Shown in pieces: positions 1 to 10,156 of a stretch of DNA of 42,523 nucleotides. Below the pieces are notes generated by a model. The model made no database searches, had not been told where the DNA came from, and worked only from the letters and a program-made list of their open reading frames with translations. How positions within the stretch are numbered: the stretch's first letter is position 1; every line of letters begins with the position of its first letter. The stretch is taken from contig JAEELB010000212.1 in assembly GCA_016288705.1 (NCBI GenBank), positions 1 through 42,523 on the forward strand. Direction: 5' to 3'. A program made the position numbers and the translations under genes. This DNA is from Lachnospiraceae bacterium (GTDB lineage: Bacteria; Bacillota; Clostridia; Lachnospirales; Lachnospiraceae).

Positions 1-81
1 AGCCGCAAGGTGGCTCCGAAACTCCGGAATCAGTGGCTCTCATTCTCCGGAATGGTGGCTCCGAGGAGCCCGGAATAATCA
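1..81. mobile_element. Terminal repeats of an IS21-like insertion sequence (end fragment)
   Basis: Three tandem copies of a 21-22 bp word, GTGGCTC-N7/8-CCGGAAT, lie at 10-30, 33-53 and 55-76. The conserved halves are identical in all copies and only the 7-8 central bases differ. IS21-family elements carry several such repeats inside each end and finish in CA-3'; the CA at 80-81 just outside the third copy would fit as the last bases. The rest of the element would lie upstream of the window. No transposase is visible, so the family call rests on the repeat layout and is moderately sure. The element abuts the 5' end of the giant gene that starts at 115. Confidence 0.6.
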
Positions 82-114
82 ACCATATCACAGCTCCCGG
101 CGACGGGGTTTGTC

Positions 115-3100
115 ATGACAGTGCAGGCGGAAGGCCCGGGTTATGTCAAGACAGAGCATGCGACTTACACAACAGTGGTGTATGCAAAGGCCGCAGAGGA
201 GGAAGAGGTGGATATCTCGGAACTCACTTCCATTGAAGGATTTGCGGTCAAGGATACTATCAGTGTCACATCGGGATTCTTTGATGGCAATACTGAGTAT
301 CCTGCAAATTCGGGTGATTATCCGGCTGCCCCGTCAGTCGATACGGGGAATGGTTTGCTCAAGTTCACCCTGAACGACAATCCCGGCCCGGCAAATACCC
401 TGTCATTTACGGTGAGCAGCGACTTATATGAGGATTTCCTCGCTGTTTTCGTCGTGTTCACCACCAAAAGGGATAAGCAGATAGTTACATTTGACAGTGA
501 CGTCGTGGAAGACGGCAAAGTGGAAAGGGGCTACGGCACCCATTCATTTACCTGTACTGCCAGCAGTAACTATGCAGATGCAGTAATATCGTACAGCAGC
601 GATAATACTGCCGTGGCGTCCGTGGATTCAGCCGGAAATGTGGCGATCCACTCAGCCGGGGAGGCTAAGATCACCGCAAAGGCAGCCGCCACAGGAGACG
701 ATTATACCGGTGGCTATCTGGCAGGCTCCGCCTCATACGTCCTGACTGTCCATAAGAAACCGGTAACGGTATCCGGCATCAAGGCAGAGGACAAGACCTA
801 TAACGGTGAAACCGGCGCGGTCCTTGATTATTCAGGAGCATTGATCGACGGGGTCCTGGAAGCGGACCGGAGTTATGTGAGCGTCGAGGCCACGGGCGCT
901 TTCCAGGATGCAAACGCCGGCTCCGGAAAGACTGTAAATTTAAGCGAGATGGTGCTGAAAGGCGAACGTTCGGGCAATTATTTCATTCCCGAAGACGGAC
1001 AGCAGAAAACTGCCACGGCCGCCATCTCAAAGGCGGAATACAAGGGAGTGAAGGAGGTCTCCAGAAATACCTACATGGGGGCGTCTGACAGCATAGACCT
1101 TTCCCAGATGATAGCGGAAGGCGGCACTATCGTTTCATCCGGCATCAGCGTTGAAGATCCGTCAGTTGTGCTTGATGGGGATCCATCAGTTGCAGACAAT
1201 AAGCTTAATTACAAATTTGCCGATAACGCCCCTGTAGGGCAGCAGGCTATCGTCACAATTCCCGTGACCAGCACTAATTATGTGAATTACAATATCACGG
1301 TTGAGCTCTTTGTCACGAGCCTTAAGAGGCAGACCCTGACTTTTGCAGATGTGAGCGAAGGAACTGTGGAAACTACCTACGGAGAATCCGTGACCCACAC
1401 GGCCACCCCCGGATCCGGTACTCCCACCATCACCTACAGCAGCTCTGACACATCAATTGCCACGGTGGACTCAAGCACCGGCAAGGTCACAACCCATAAA
1501 AACGGCACTGTGGTGATCTCGGCCTTCGCTGCCGCGATACCTGAGCACACCAGCGCCACCGAGAGTTATTCCCTGACTGTCAAAAAGAAAACGGCATCGA
1601 TCTCGTGGGCAACGGATTCCCTGACCTACAACGGATCCCCCCAGGCTCCTGCCGCATCCGTGTCAAATAAAGTTGGGGATGATTCAATCACTGTTACGGT
1701 TACGGGGCAGGAGACCAGCGTTGGAGAAGGTTATACCGCAACTGCCGTGGAACTGAGTGATGACAGGTATGAGCTGCCTGAACTGTCAGACAGGCAGAAG
1801 ACATTTAAGATCGTTCCTAAAAAAGTGACGGTCAAGGGCACCGTGACCTACGCAGGAAAGGTGTACGACGGCACGGTAAATGCAAAAGCAAAGACTGCCG
1901 AGGAAAGTTCATGGACCTTTAACAATCCGCCTTTTGAAGGAGTGGTTGAGGAAGATGAGCTCACGGTGGCAGAAGCAACGGGAGTATTCGATAACAAGAA
2001 TGCCGGCGAAAACAAAACCCTGATAGTGACTGTCACCCTCGGCGGCGGTTCTGCCGCAAATTATCAGATCGATTCCTTTGAGATCAAATCAAAGATCGAA
2101 AAGAAGACGGCAACCGTTTCCGGGATAACGGCCGACAATAAGACCTATGACGGAAACACCAGCGCTGTAATGGTGGTCTCAGGGGCCTCCCTCACGGGCG
2201 TTCTGGATGATGACAATGAAAAGGTGAATGTTTCCGGGGCTACGGGATCCTTTGCTGACAAAAATGTGGCCAACGGAAAAGCCGTGACCATAAATGGGGT
2301 GACTCTTGGCGGAGATGAAGCCGGCAACTATTCACCTGACTATAGCGGCATCACAGGCCTGACGGCCAATATCACTGAGAAGAAGCTTTCCGGGATCAGC
2401 TGGACCATGCCGGATGATCTCGTGTATAACGGCACGGACCGCGGGATACCCACAGCGTCCCCGCAAGGTGTCCTGACTGGGGATGAGGTGGAACTCTCCG
2501 TGAGTATTGACGGCGGGCCTGCGGTAAACCGTGGCAGTTATACCGCCAGGGCAGCCATATCGGCCGGAACAGATAAAGGAAATTACTCACTGCCCGATGA
2601 TCCGACTACCACCATGACCGTCTCTCCTTTGACGGTTACGCTGGAATGGAGAAAAAATCCGACCGACGAAAGCCCTGCCACAGGCGATATAGAATATGAT
2701 TACAACGGATCACCGCAGGCGCCTACGGCCACTGTAGGAAATCTGGTCTCAGGTGATGGCTGCAATGTGACTGTAAGTGTGGAAGGGGAACATACTAATG
2801 TAGGTAACTATACCGCCACTGCGTCAGCCCTCGGCGGTACCAGCAGCGCCAATTACATGCTGCCTGAGACCCTGTCGGACAGGCAGAAAGCTTACAGCAT
2901 CGTACAGTCTGCCCCTGACCCTTCCGGACTTCCGGCTAATCAGAAACCTGCGGCGTTCCAACCGACGTATAACAAACAGCCGCAGGCAATAATTGCGGCG
3001 CCTGAGGAATTGCCCTCCGGGTATACAAACGTGCAGTACATGGTTGAACGCAAAGAAAGAAACTCATCGGAATACAGATATCTGGATGACGAATGGAAAG

Positions 3101-6100
3101 ATGCGATTCCCTTCCACACGGATTCTGCATATTATAAGGTTCATGTGAAATATATACCGGACTCCAACCATACAGCCTTTGAACTGCCAACTCCTATCGA
3201 AACCTGGATTAATTCAAAACGGTTAACAGACTTTGTATTTGATCCTGCCCCGGGTGAAGACGGCAAGCCCCACTTAAAGTATACCGGAGAAGTTATCTGT
3301 CCCACTGTCAGTTTCAACGGCATATGTCCAGGCGACGAAGTCACAATAACCAATAGCGAAATTACTTATGGAGATGGTATAAATGCCGGAACACAAGGGG
3401 TTTCAGTATATGGACTAAGCAACATAAACTATACTTCGCCTTATACAAACACTTTTTATTATGTGATCGATCCGGCGGATCCTCCTGATCCGTCCACCTT
3501 AGATGCAAAATATAAGCCTGCCGCGACCAACCCTGAATATAATGGGCAGGATCAGGATCTGGTCACGACGCCTGAAGACTGTCCCACAGGTTACACGAAA
3601 GTTCAGTATAAGTTAACAGGCGGAGAGTATGGTGATTCAGTCCCTAAGGGTAAAAATGCAGGTACTTACAAGGTGTACGCTAAATATTACGCGGACTCGA
3701 ATCATACCGACTTTGAATTAGAAATCGAAGCAAAGATCGTTCCTAAAACAGCTGAACTGAGCTGGAGTCCTGAACCGGGAGAAGACGGCAGGATCAAGTT
3801 CATTTATGACGGTTCAGCTCAGGCCCCCACAGCCACAGTCAGCAACCTGATCACGGGAGATGTTTGCACCGTTACGGTTACCGTTTCCGGAAACCATTTG
3901 GATGCGAATGCGGGAGATTTTACCGCCACAGCCTCCGCCCTGAGTAACAGTAACTATAAACTGCCGGATTCTCCTTCTAAGGCCTGCTATATCCTTCCTG
4001 CTGCGCCTCTGGAGCCGGCCACTCTGCCATCTGAAAATAAGCCAGCGGCTGTTACCGGTCTTAAGTTTAATACAGACAGCGTTTCCCAGAATCTGGTCAC
4101 GGCTCCGAGTTCACTTCCCTTGGGTTATACGGCTGTGCAGTACAGCCTTACAAATGAAGGGGACTGGGCTGACGATATCCCCAAGGGTACAGACGCAGGT
4201 GATTATAATGTCTATGCGTATTACGTGCCGGATGCTAACCACACTGCCTTTTCCCTGGGGCCTATCCCGGTCACGATCGGCAAGGCGGATGCGGTCCCTG
4301 GTAATGTAGGAAAGAGACGGGTTTACACTCTTACCTCCATAGAGGCATCATCCGGATACTCAGCCAAGGACGGCATGCCTTCTAATGCGAAGCCCTTGTC
4401 CTACACGGCAGATACGGCAAATATCAGTCGCAGCAAAGAGGGCGGCGGATCTCCAAGTTCATCAGCAGGCGCCAGTAACTTTGCAGTGGACGAAAACGGC
4501 ATCGTGACTGCGACGCTGTCCGGTGAGGCGGGTGATATCATTACCCTGCCCGTGAAGGTGACATCGCAGAACTATGAAGAATCCACCGTAAACATAAATG
4601 TCACCCTGACGGAAAAGACTGCAGCTACTGTATCTTTCCCGGAAACCACCCCTGGGAGTAAGGTTTATGGGGATGACGCCTTTACGCTTTCAGTCAATGT
4701 CACCGATCCCGGTTTACCCCTTCCGGATTCTGCGTCTCCCTGGAGCTGGGAGAGCGGGGATACCAGTATCGCTGAAGTGGACAGTGACGGGAAGGTTACC
4801 ATAAAGGGTGTCGGTACGGTTAATCTTACGGCCAAATATGAATCCCTGACCGCCAAAGGATCCCAGGTCCATGCCTTAACTGTCACCCCACGTACGGTAG
4901 AGATCGAGTGGATAGGAACCAGCTTCCCTTATGATGGCTCATATCACAAGCCTAACGCCAAAGTGAAGAATCCTGCTTATAGCGACGTTTTGACGCTCAC
5001 TGTGTCAGGAGACTCTCAAACCGAGGTGGGAGATAACTATCCCGCAGAGGTGACGGCGATCAACGGCGAAAAGAACGGCTGTTATGTGCTGCCAACTGAG
5101 GAGGCTTACAAAAAGACCACCTTCAAGATCACGCCTGCCGTGCCGGAGATCATTAAGGAACCTGCGGCTATAGATGGCCTGAAATATACAGGGGAGGCTC
5201 AGACCCTTATTGAAACGGGCGAAGTCACCAACGGGAAGATGTCATATTTCCTTGCGGCAGACGATTCGACAGCTGCCCCTTCACCGGATGATGCCGGATG
5301 GAGCGAGACTGCTCCGAAGGGAACCGATGCCAAGTCGTACAAGGTCTACTACCAGGTCAAAAAGACCAGTGATAATTACGGGGATATAGCGCCGAAACTG
5401 ATATCCGGCGTGTCCATCGGCAAAGAGGACATAAACTCTTCGGTGGTTCAGTCAGGGACTCTTTCCTATAACGGAAGTGAACAGGCTGCAGAAGTGACTG
5501 CTTCGCCTCAGACCATCCATGGCCAGACGGTGTCCTACAGTTACTCTGCTTCCAAGTCCGGCGATTATTCCTCTTCAGTGCCCAAATTCAAGGAAGCCAG
5601 GACCTATACGGTGTATTACAAGGCTTCAGCGCCCAATCATAATGATGAATCGGGCTCCTTTGACGTGACCATTGACCGGAGATCCATCGCGGACGCTGAT
5701 ATCACTCTGGGAGATCAGCTTACCTACAACGGAAATGAGCAGGTCATGACCGTGTCAGGCGTAAAGTGCGGCGATCTGGAAGTGAATGACTATGATGTGA
5801 CGGGAAATAAAGCGAAGGATAGAAAGACTGACGGAGATTACGCCCTTACCATAACAGGAAATGGGAACTTCAAAGATACCGCCACTGCGAATTGGAATAT
5901 CGGGAAGGCTGATTCCTCTGCCAATGTGAAAGCGATAGAAAAACTTCACTTTACCGGCGGGGAGCTGGAGCTGGTGACGGGTTCCACCGGTGACGGCACT
6001 CTGTATTATGCTCTGACGGATGATGATGCGGTCGAACCTCCCGCGACGTTGGTATGGGGGGTTGAAAAACCCAAGGCCAGGGACGTTGGCACCCATTATG

Positions 6101-9100
6101 TCTGGTATTACGTGAAGGGCGACGGCAACCACAATGATTCAGCGAATGTGCGGCTGGCCTGTAAGATATTGAACGCCGCCATCAGTTATAATGTCACGGC
6201 CTTTGACGGAACATACGACGGGCAGGATCATGGTATCTCGGTCACCGTGACCGACCCTGCCGGCCAGTCGACTGTGAAATACGGGGAAATAGAAGGCGTT
6301 TACGATGAGAGCGTATCTCCTCTCTTCAGGAATGCAGACACATATACAGTGTACTTTAAGATCACCGCGGATGGATATTCCGAAAAAACCGATTCGGCAG
6401 ATGTGAGGATAGACAAGAAGACACTCAGCATCAATGCTGTTTCAAAGACCAAAGAATTCGGCGCTGACGATCCCGGTCTTACTTACGAAATGGAAGGCCT
6501 GGTCCAGGGTGATGAAAATGTGATCACGGGAAAGCTTGTCCGCGAAGCCGGAGAGGATGTGGGCGAATACACCATTGTCCAGGGCACCCTAAAGGCAGGT
6601 GATAATTACAGCATTGATTATAAGGAGGCTAAGTTTTCCATTACTCCTGCCGATTCATCCGGAACCGTTTCGGCAGCGGAAGATCTGCGGTATACCGGAG
6701 GGCAGCAGGAACTGGTGAAGGTGACTGAGGCGGCCAAAGGCGGAACATTCTATTACGCCCTTACGGATCAGGAGTCTGCCGATGCTCCCGCCACGGGACA
6801 GACCCCTTCCGCAGACTGGAAGGCGGACGTACCCACTGCCGGTGCTGTCGGAACCTATTATGTATGGTATTACGTCAGGGGCGATAAGAATCATTATGAT
6901 ACGGTGCCTCAGAAGCTGACCTGCGCTATCGCGGACTCTGACATCAAGTATTCGGTTTCAGCCTTTGACGGGCAATATGACGGCGCATACCATGGCATTC
7001 AGGTCACGGTCACTGAGCCTTCGGGCGCGGTGGTGAAATACGGAAGAGGAGAAGGGGCCTGTGATCTTGATGAGTCACCGTCTTACAAGGATGCAGGTTC
7101 CCATACGGTGTATTTCGAGATAACTGCCGATAACTACGGGAAGGTAGCAAACAATGCCGACGTTAAGATCGCCAAAAGGCCTCTGACTATTGCCGCAGAC
7201 CCTGCGAGCAAGCTTTTCCATACCGATGACCCCGCTCTGACCTTCAGGGACAACGGGCAGCTGGTGGAAGGAGACAGTATCACCGGCGAGCTGGCAAGGG
7301 AAGAAGGCGAGGCCGTCGGAACCTATCCCATCTGTCAGGGGACGGTGACAGCCGGAGATAACTATGAAATGAGTTATATCCCTGCCGTATTTACCATCAC
7401 TCAGGCCGGTCCTTATGACATTATGCCCGTTGCGAGGGTTCTCTCCTATAACGGGTTTCAGCAGGACCTTGTGGAGGAGGATGAAACGGGCAGGCTTTAC
7501 TACAGTATAGACGGCGAAAACTGGAGCCGGGATATTCCTGAAGGGAAGGATGCCGGGATCTACGCTTTCCTGTATATGGTCAAGGGCGACGCAGACCATA
7601 AGGACAGCGATCCGGTGGATATGAATGTCGCAATCCTCTGTAAGACCCTTTCGGTGAACGCCCTTGCACAGGAAAAGGTATACGGGGATCCGGATCCTGA
7701 ACTCACCTACGGATATGAAGGCCTGGTGGAGGGCGACGGATTTACCGGGGCTCTTGAGAGGACTGAAGGCGATGACGCCGGGACATATGCTATTACTCAG
7801 GGCACTCTTTCGGCAGGTGATAATTACATCATAAACTATACCGGACAGTTCCTGACAATCGGCAGGGCCGGATCGTCAGTGACCAAAAAGCCCGTGGCAA
7901 AGGAACTGATATATAACGGAAGCCTTCAGGAACTTGTGACTGAGGGAGAGGCTGAAGGCGGCACCATGGAATATGCCATCGGTGAGTATACGGTCGCGCC
8001 TCCTGAAACCGGCTGGAGCGACAGGATACCTTCGGCAGTGGCCGATGACATGTATATCGTCTGGTACAGAGTCAGGGGAGACCGGAATCATTTCGACAGC
8101 GATGCTTCATATGTGATATCCAGAATGATCCTGACCAACCGAATAGTGTTTGTGGTCGATGATGAGGGGAATGAGAGCAAGAATTACGAAGCTGAGTACA
8201 CGGGTCAGTCTGTGCGCCCCGAGGTAAGGGTGTTCCGGGACGGGATACGCCTGTCAGAGCAGAGAGACTACACTGTCTCCTACGGCAATATGAACAGGGA
8301 CGCCTACACTCTTTCTCCCGGAGATGCCGGTTTTAACGGAGCCCTTGCACCCTCTGTCACCGTGAAGATGAAGGGATATTATTCGGGAAAAGAGACCAGG
8401 TACTTTACGATCAGGAAGGCGCGCCTTTCGGATGCTCAGGCATCGGACGTATCTCTTGTCGCCACCGGAAAGCCGCTCAGGCCCAGGATCGTCCTCACGT
8501 ATAATGACCGGAAGCTCAAGGAAGGCAAGGATTATGTTCTTGATCTCTATTCGGAGGACGGGAGCACCCGGATCGATACCCTTAGCGAACCCGGCGTTTA
8601 CAAGGCTGTGGCCACGCCTGCCGGAAATAATTTTATGGACAAAAAGGAGATAGGTGTTACTGTCGTTCCGAATGACGCAGTTCCCGTTTCAAAGTTCAAG
8701 GTGGTCTTTGCAAAGAAGCAGGCCTGGACGGGACAGCAGATAACGCCCGAGGTTACGGTCAGCTATTCCGGCAACACCCTCGTGAAGGACAAGGATTACA
8801 CCGTGAGCTATGGGGAAAACATCTGCACCGGGACCGGTTATGTGACCGTCACCGGAAACGGAACAGACTACTTCGGCTCAAGGACCGAAAGCTTTAAGAT
8901 CACCGGAGTGTCCCTGACAAGGGCAAAGGTCTTTTCGAAATCGGGAGACGAGCCCTTCGTGCCTGAAGTCTTTACCTACGACGGGACTGAACACAGTCAG
9001 GACAGCGAAAAATATGTGGTCAGGTATAACGGCAAGGCCCTCGAGGAGGGGACCGATTACACGGTTTCATACTCAGGAAACCTGAACGCCGGAAAAGCGA

Positions 9101-9999
9101 AGATGATCATCACTGCCGTAAGGGAGAGCGGATACACGGGGAGCATTAAAGTGCCCTTCAGGATACTTCCGCACCCCATCACCGGAGAAGACATCGTCAT
9201 CGAAAGGGATATGTCCGCCCCCCTGATGCTGGGAGGCTCCGTGCCTGTCCCGGGGCTCTCATTTAACGGAATGCCGATGATCGAGGGCACGGATTACACT
9301 CTGACCTACAAGGACAACAAGAAGATCGGAAATACTGCCACCTATAAGGTAAAGGGCATAGGTAACTTCGGTGGTCAGACTCCTCCCATATCCTTCACCA
9401 TCACGGCTCTGCCTCTTGACAGCGAAGAGATCTTCGTATCTGCCCCCGACAAGGTCTGGAGAGCCGGGAAGAAGAACTACCGGCAGAGGATCACCCTTAT
9501 GGACGCCAGCGGGAAGGCCCTGACTCTTGGAGAAGGGAAAGACTATACGGTCAGGTATTATCTCGGAGACCCCGAAGGGGACGGGCGCGAGTTGGGCGAT
9601 GAAGACGAGGCTCCGAATGGCAGCGAGATCTTCATAGTGGCGGCTGCCTCCGGGAGCGGCAGATACACTGGCAGCGTTACCGCTTCCTACAAGCTTGCGG
9701 ACGCGGCAAATGTCAAGAGCCTTGCCCAGTCTTCTGTCAGAGCCGCAAGTAAGGAGCACACGGGACAGCCGGTGGAACTCACGGGAACCGATCTCACGGT
9801 GATACTGAAGAAAAGCGGCAGACAGCTTAAGCCCCAGGATTCCGACGAGGACGGATACAGGATCGCTTCATATTACAACAATGTGAGGAGAGGCACCGCC
9901 GTCGTTATCCTCGAGGGAACCGGAGGCGTGACGGGAGTACGGGCTGTCCGGTTCAGGATCGGAAAGCTTTCGATCAGGTCCATACTCGGCATCGGATGA
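115..9999 (+). CDS. Giant YDG/MBG/Ig-like repeat surface protein, probably 5'-truncated
   Basis: This 3294-residue protein is made almost entirely of beta-rich extracellular modules. Ig-like (Big_2-type) stretches lie near residues 150-210 and 402-490. YDG modules with a KTYNG/KTYDG signature start near 215, 569 and 663. Repeats with the words KPAA and SNHT lie around 940-1390. MBG-like modules start near 2102, 2355 and 2511. Modules centred on DYTVSY or close variants follow at about 2718, 2893, 2980, 3058 and 3142. No enzyme motif is visible. Families of this kind are secreted adhesins or cell-wall proteins. The N-terminus has no signal peptide, the frame is closed by a stop at 76-78, and IS21-like repeats abut it, so the native start is probably lost. 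ATG 115 has only GGGG at 105-108 upstream. The C-terminus has no LPXTG motif or membrane segment. Codons at about 3190-3450 are more AT-rich than the rest. Confidence 0.85.
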   Translation: MTVQAEGPGYVKTEHATYTTVVYAKAAEEEEVDISELTSIEGFAVKDTISVTSGFFDGNTEYPANSGDYPAAPSVDTGNGLLKFTLNDNPGPANTLSFTVSSDLYEDFLAVFVVFTTKRDKQIVTFDSDVVEDGKVERGYGTHSFTCTASSNYADAVISYSSDNTAVASVDSAGNVAIHSAGEAKITAKAAATGDDYTGGYLAGSASYVLTVHKKPVTVSGIKAEDKTYNGETGAVLDYSGALIDGVLEADRSYVSVEATGAFQDANAGSGKTVNLSEMVLKGERSGNYFIPEDGQQKTATAAISKAEYKGVKEVSRNTYMGASDSIDLSQMIAEGGTIVSSGISVEDPSVVLDGDPSVADNKLNYKFADNAPVGQQAIVTIPVTSTNYVNYNITVELFVTSLKRQTLTFADVSEGTVETTYGESVTHTATPGSGTPTITYSSSDTSIATVDSSTGKVTTHKNGTVVISAFAAAIPEHTSATESYSLTVKKKTASISWATDSLTYNGSPQAPAASVSNKVGDDSITVTVTGQETSVGEGYTATAVELSDDRYELPELSDRQKTFKIVPKKVTVKGTVTYAGKVYDGTVNAKAKTAEESSWTFNNPPFEGVVEEDELTVAEATGVFDNKNAGENKTLIVTVTLGGGSAANYQIDSFEIKSKIEKKTATVSGITADNKTYDGNTSAVMVVSGASLTGVLDDDNEKVNVSGATGSFADKNVANGKAVTINGVTLGGDEAGNYSPDYSGITGLTANITEKKLSGISWTMPDDLVYNGTDRGIPTASPQGVLTGDEVELSVSIDGGPAVNRGSYTARAAISAGTDKGNYSLPDDPTTTMTVSPLTVTLEWRKNPTDESPATGDIEYDYNGSPQAPTATVGNLVSGDGCNVTVSVEGEHTNVGNYTATASALGGTSSANYMLPETLSDRQKAYSIVQSAPDPSGLPANQKPAAFQPTYNKQPQAIIAAPEELPSGYTNVQYMVERKERNSSEYRYLDDEWKDAIPFHTDSAYYKVHVKYIPDSNHTAFELPTPIETWINSKRLTDFVFDPAPGEDGKPHLKYTGEVICPTVSFNGICPGDEVTITNSEITYGDGINAGTQGVSVYGLSNINYTSPYTNTFYYVIDPADPPDPSTLDAKYKPAATNPEYNGQDQDLVTTPEDCPTGYTKVQYKLTGGEYGDSVPKGKNAGTYKVYAKYYADSNHTDFELEIEAKIVPKTAELSWSPEPGEDGRIKFIYDGSAQAPTATVSNLITGDVCTVTVTVSGNHLDANAGDFTATASALSNSNYKLPDSPSKACYILPAAPLEPATLPSENKPAAVTGLKFNTDSVSQNLVTAPSSLPLGYTAVQYSLTNEGDWADDIPKGTDAGDYNVYAYYVPDANHTAFSLGPIPVTIGKADAVPGNVGKRRVYTLTSIEASSGYSAKDGMPSNAKPLSYTADTANISRSKEGGGSPSSSAGASNFAVDENGIVTATLSGEAGDIITLPVKVTSQNYEESTVNINVTLTEKTAATVSFPETTPGSKVYGDDAFTLSVNVTDPGLPLPDSASPWSWESGDTSIAEVDSDGKVTIKGVGTVNLTAKYESLTAKGSQVHALTVTPRTVEIEWIGTSFPYDGSYHKPNAKVKNPAYSDVLTLTVSGDSQTEVGDNYPAEVTAINGEKNGCYVLPTEEAYKKTTFKITPAVPEIIKEPAAIDGLKYTGEAQTLIETGEVTNGKMSYFLAADDSTAAPSPDDAGWSETAPKGTDAKSYKVYYQVKKTSDNYGDIAPKLISGVSIGKEDINSSVVQSGTLSYNGSEQAAEVTASPQTIHGQTVSYSYSASKSGDYSSSVPKFKEARTYTVYYKASAPNHNDESGSFDVTIDRRSIADADITLGDQLTYNGNEQVMTVSGVKCGDLEVNDYDVTGNKAKDRKTDGDYALTITGNGNFKDTATANWNIGKADSSANVKAIEKLHFTGGELELVTGSTGDGTLYYALTDDDAVEPPATLVWGVEKPKARDVGTHYVWYYVKGDGNHNDSANVRLACKILNAAISYNVTAFDGTYDGQDHGISVTVTDPAGQSTVKYGEIEGVYDESVSPLFRNADTYTVYFKITADGYSEKTDSADVRIDKKTLSINAVSKTKEFGADDPGLTYEMEGLVQGDENVITGKLVREAGEDVGEYTIVQGTLKAGDNYSIDYKEAKFSITPADSSGTVSAAEDLRYTGGQQELVKVTEAAKGGTFYYALTDQESADAPATGQTPSADWKADVPTAGAVGTYYVWYYVRGDKNHYDTVPQKLTCAIADSDIKYSVSAFDGQYDGAYHGIQVTVTEPSGAVVKYGRGEGACDLDESPSYKDAGSHTVYFEITADNYGKVANNADVKIAKRPLTIAADPASKLFHTDDPALTFRDNGQLVEGDSITGELAREEGEAVGTYPICQGTVTAGDNYEMSYIPAVFTITQAGPYDIMPVARVLSYNGFQQDLVEEDETGRLYYSIDGENWSRDIPEGKDAGIYAFLYMVKGDADHKDSDPVDMNVAILCKTLSVNALAQEKVYGDPDPELTYGYEGLVEGDGFTGALERTEGDDAGTYAITQGTLSAGDNYIINYTGQFLTIGRAGSSVTKKPVAKELIYNGSLQELVTEGEAEGGTMEYAIGEYTVAPPETGWSDRIPSAVADDMYIVWYRVRGDRNHFDSDASYVISRMILTNRIVFVVDDEGNESKNYEAEYTGQSVRPEVRVFRDGIRLSEQRDYTVSYGNMNRDAYTLSPGDAGFNGALAPSVTVKMKGYYSGKETRYFTIRKARLSDAQASDVSLVATGKPLRPRIVLTYNDRKLKEGKDYVLDLYSEDGSTRIDTLSEPGVYKAVATPAGNNFMDKKEIGVTVVPNDAVPVSKFKVVFAKKQAWTGQQITPEVTVSYSGNTLVKDKDYTVSYGENICTGTGYVTVTGNGTDYFGSRTESFKITGVSLTRAKVFSKSGDEPFVPEVFTYDGTEHSQDSEKYVVRYNGKALEEGTDYTVSYSGNLNAGKAKMIITAVRESGYTGSIKVPFRILPHPITGEDIVIERDMSAPLMLGGSVPVPGLSFNGMPMIEGTDYTLTYKDNKKIGNTATYKVKGIGNFGGQTPPISFTITALPLDSEEIFVSAPDKVWRAGKKNYRQRITLMDASGKALTLGEGKDYTVRYYLGDPEGDGRELGDEDEAPNGSEIFIVAAASGSGRYTGSVTASYKLADAANVKSLAQSSVRAASKEHTGQPVELTGTDLTVILKKSGRQLKPQDSDEDGYRIASYYNNVRRGTAVVILEGTGGVTGVRAVRFRIGKLSIRSILGIG
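8150..9700 (+). repeat. C-terminal series of DYTVSY-type Ig-like modules in the giant surface protein
   Basis: Five to six modules of roughly 80-90 residues share a core in which an acidic-Lys or Gly-Thr turn precedes DYTVSY, DYTLTY or DYTVRY, with a preceding strand of the form P-x-V-x-V. Cores lie near nucleotides 8266, 8790, 9050, 9286 and 9540, with a weaker one near 8530 (KDYVLDLY). Modules like these are common in clostridial surface proteins. Sequence identity between copies is low at DNA level, so these are old repeats and not a recent expansion. Confidence 0.6.
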
Positions 10000-10005
10000 G
10001 CGGCA

Positions 10006-10045
10006 GGGGGGATCGGATGGCGATCCCCCCTTCCTTCATTATACT
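10006..10045 (+). terminator. Rho-independent terminator after the giant surface-protein gene
   Basis: A perfect 10-bp stem, GGGGGGATCG (10006-10015) pairing with CGATCCCCCC (10021-10030), encloses a 5-base loop. A T-rich stretch follows, TTCCTTCATT. It begins 7 bases after the stop codon of the gene ending at 9999 and separates that gene from the pilus operon promoter. Confidence 0.85.
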
Positions 10046-10079
10046 TTTCTCGGACAGTGTCTGTTATTCAAATGACAAT

Positions 10080-10108
10080 TTGACAATGGGCAGTGTTGAT
10101 TATATTAT
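10080..10108 (+). promoter_or_regulatory. Sigma-70 type promoter of the pilus operon
   Basis: TTGACA at 10080-10085 and TATTAT at 10103-10108 are separated by 17 bases, a near-consensus housekeeping promoter. The predicted transcript starts near 10115, leaving a 5' leader of about 40 bases before pilM. That is too short for a riboswitch. The promoter lies just after the upstream terminator, so this is the natural start of the operon. Confidence 0.75.
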
Positions 10109-10156
10109 GAAAGGTGATTTTTTATCTGCAATTCTACATAACGGGGGTATATTCGG

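Noticed and set aside
94..108. LPATG-like sortase motif in the frame of the giant surface protein
   Set aside because: It lies upstream of the first ATG at the extreme N-terminal side and is not followed by a hydrophobic stretch and basic tail, so it is a chance match.
10040..10156. Cyclic di-GMP riboswitch upstream of the pilus operon, as in some clostridial T4P loci
   Set aside because: The promoter at 10080-10108 leaves only ~40 bases of leader, and no GEMM-type conserved sequence is visible.
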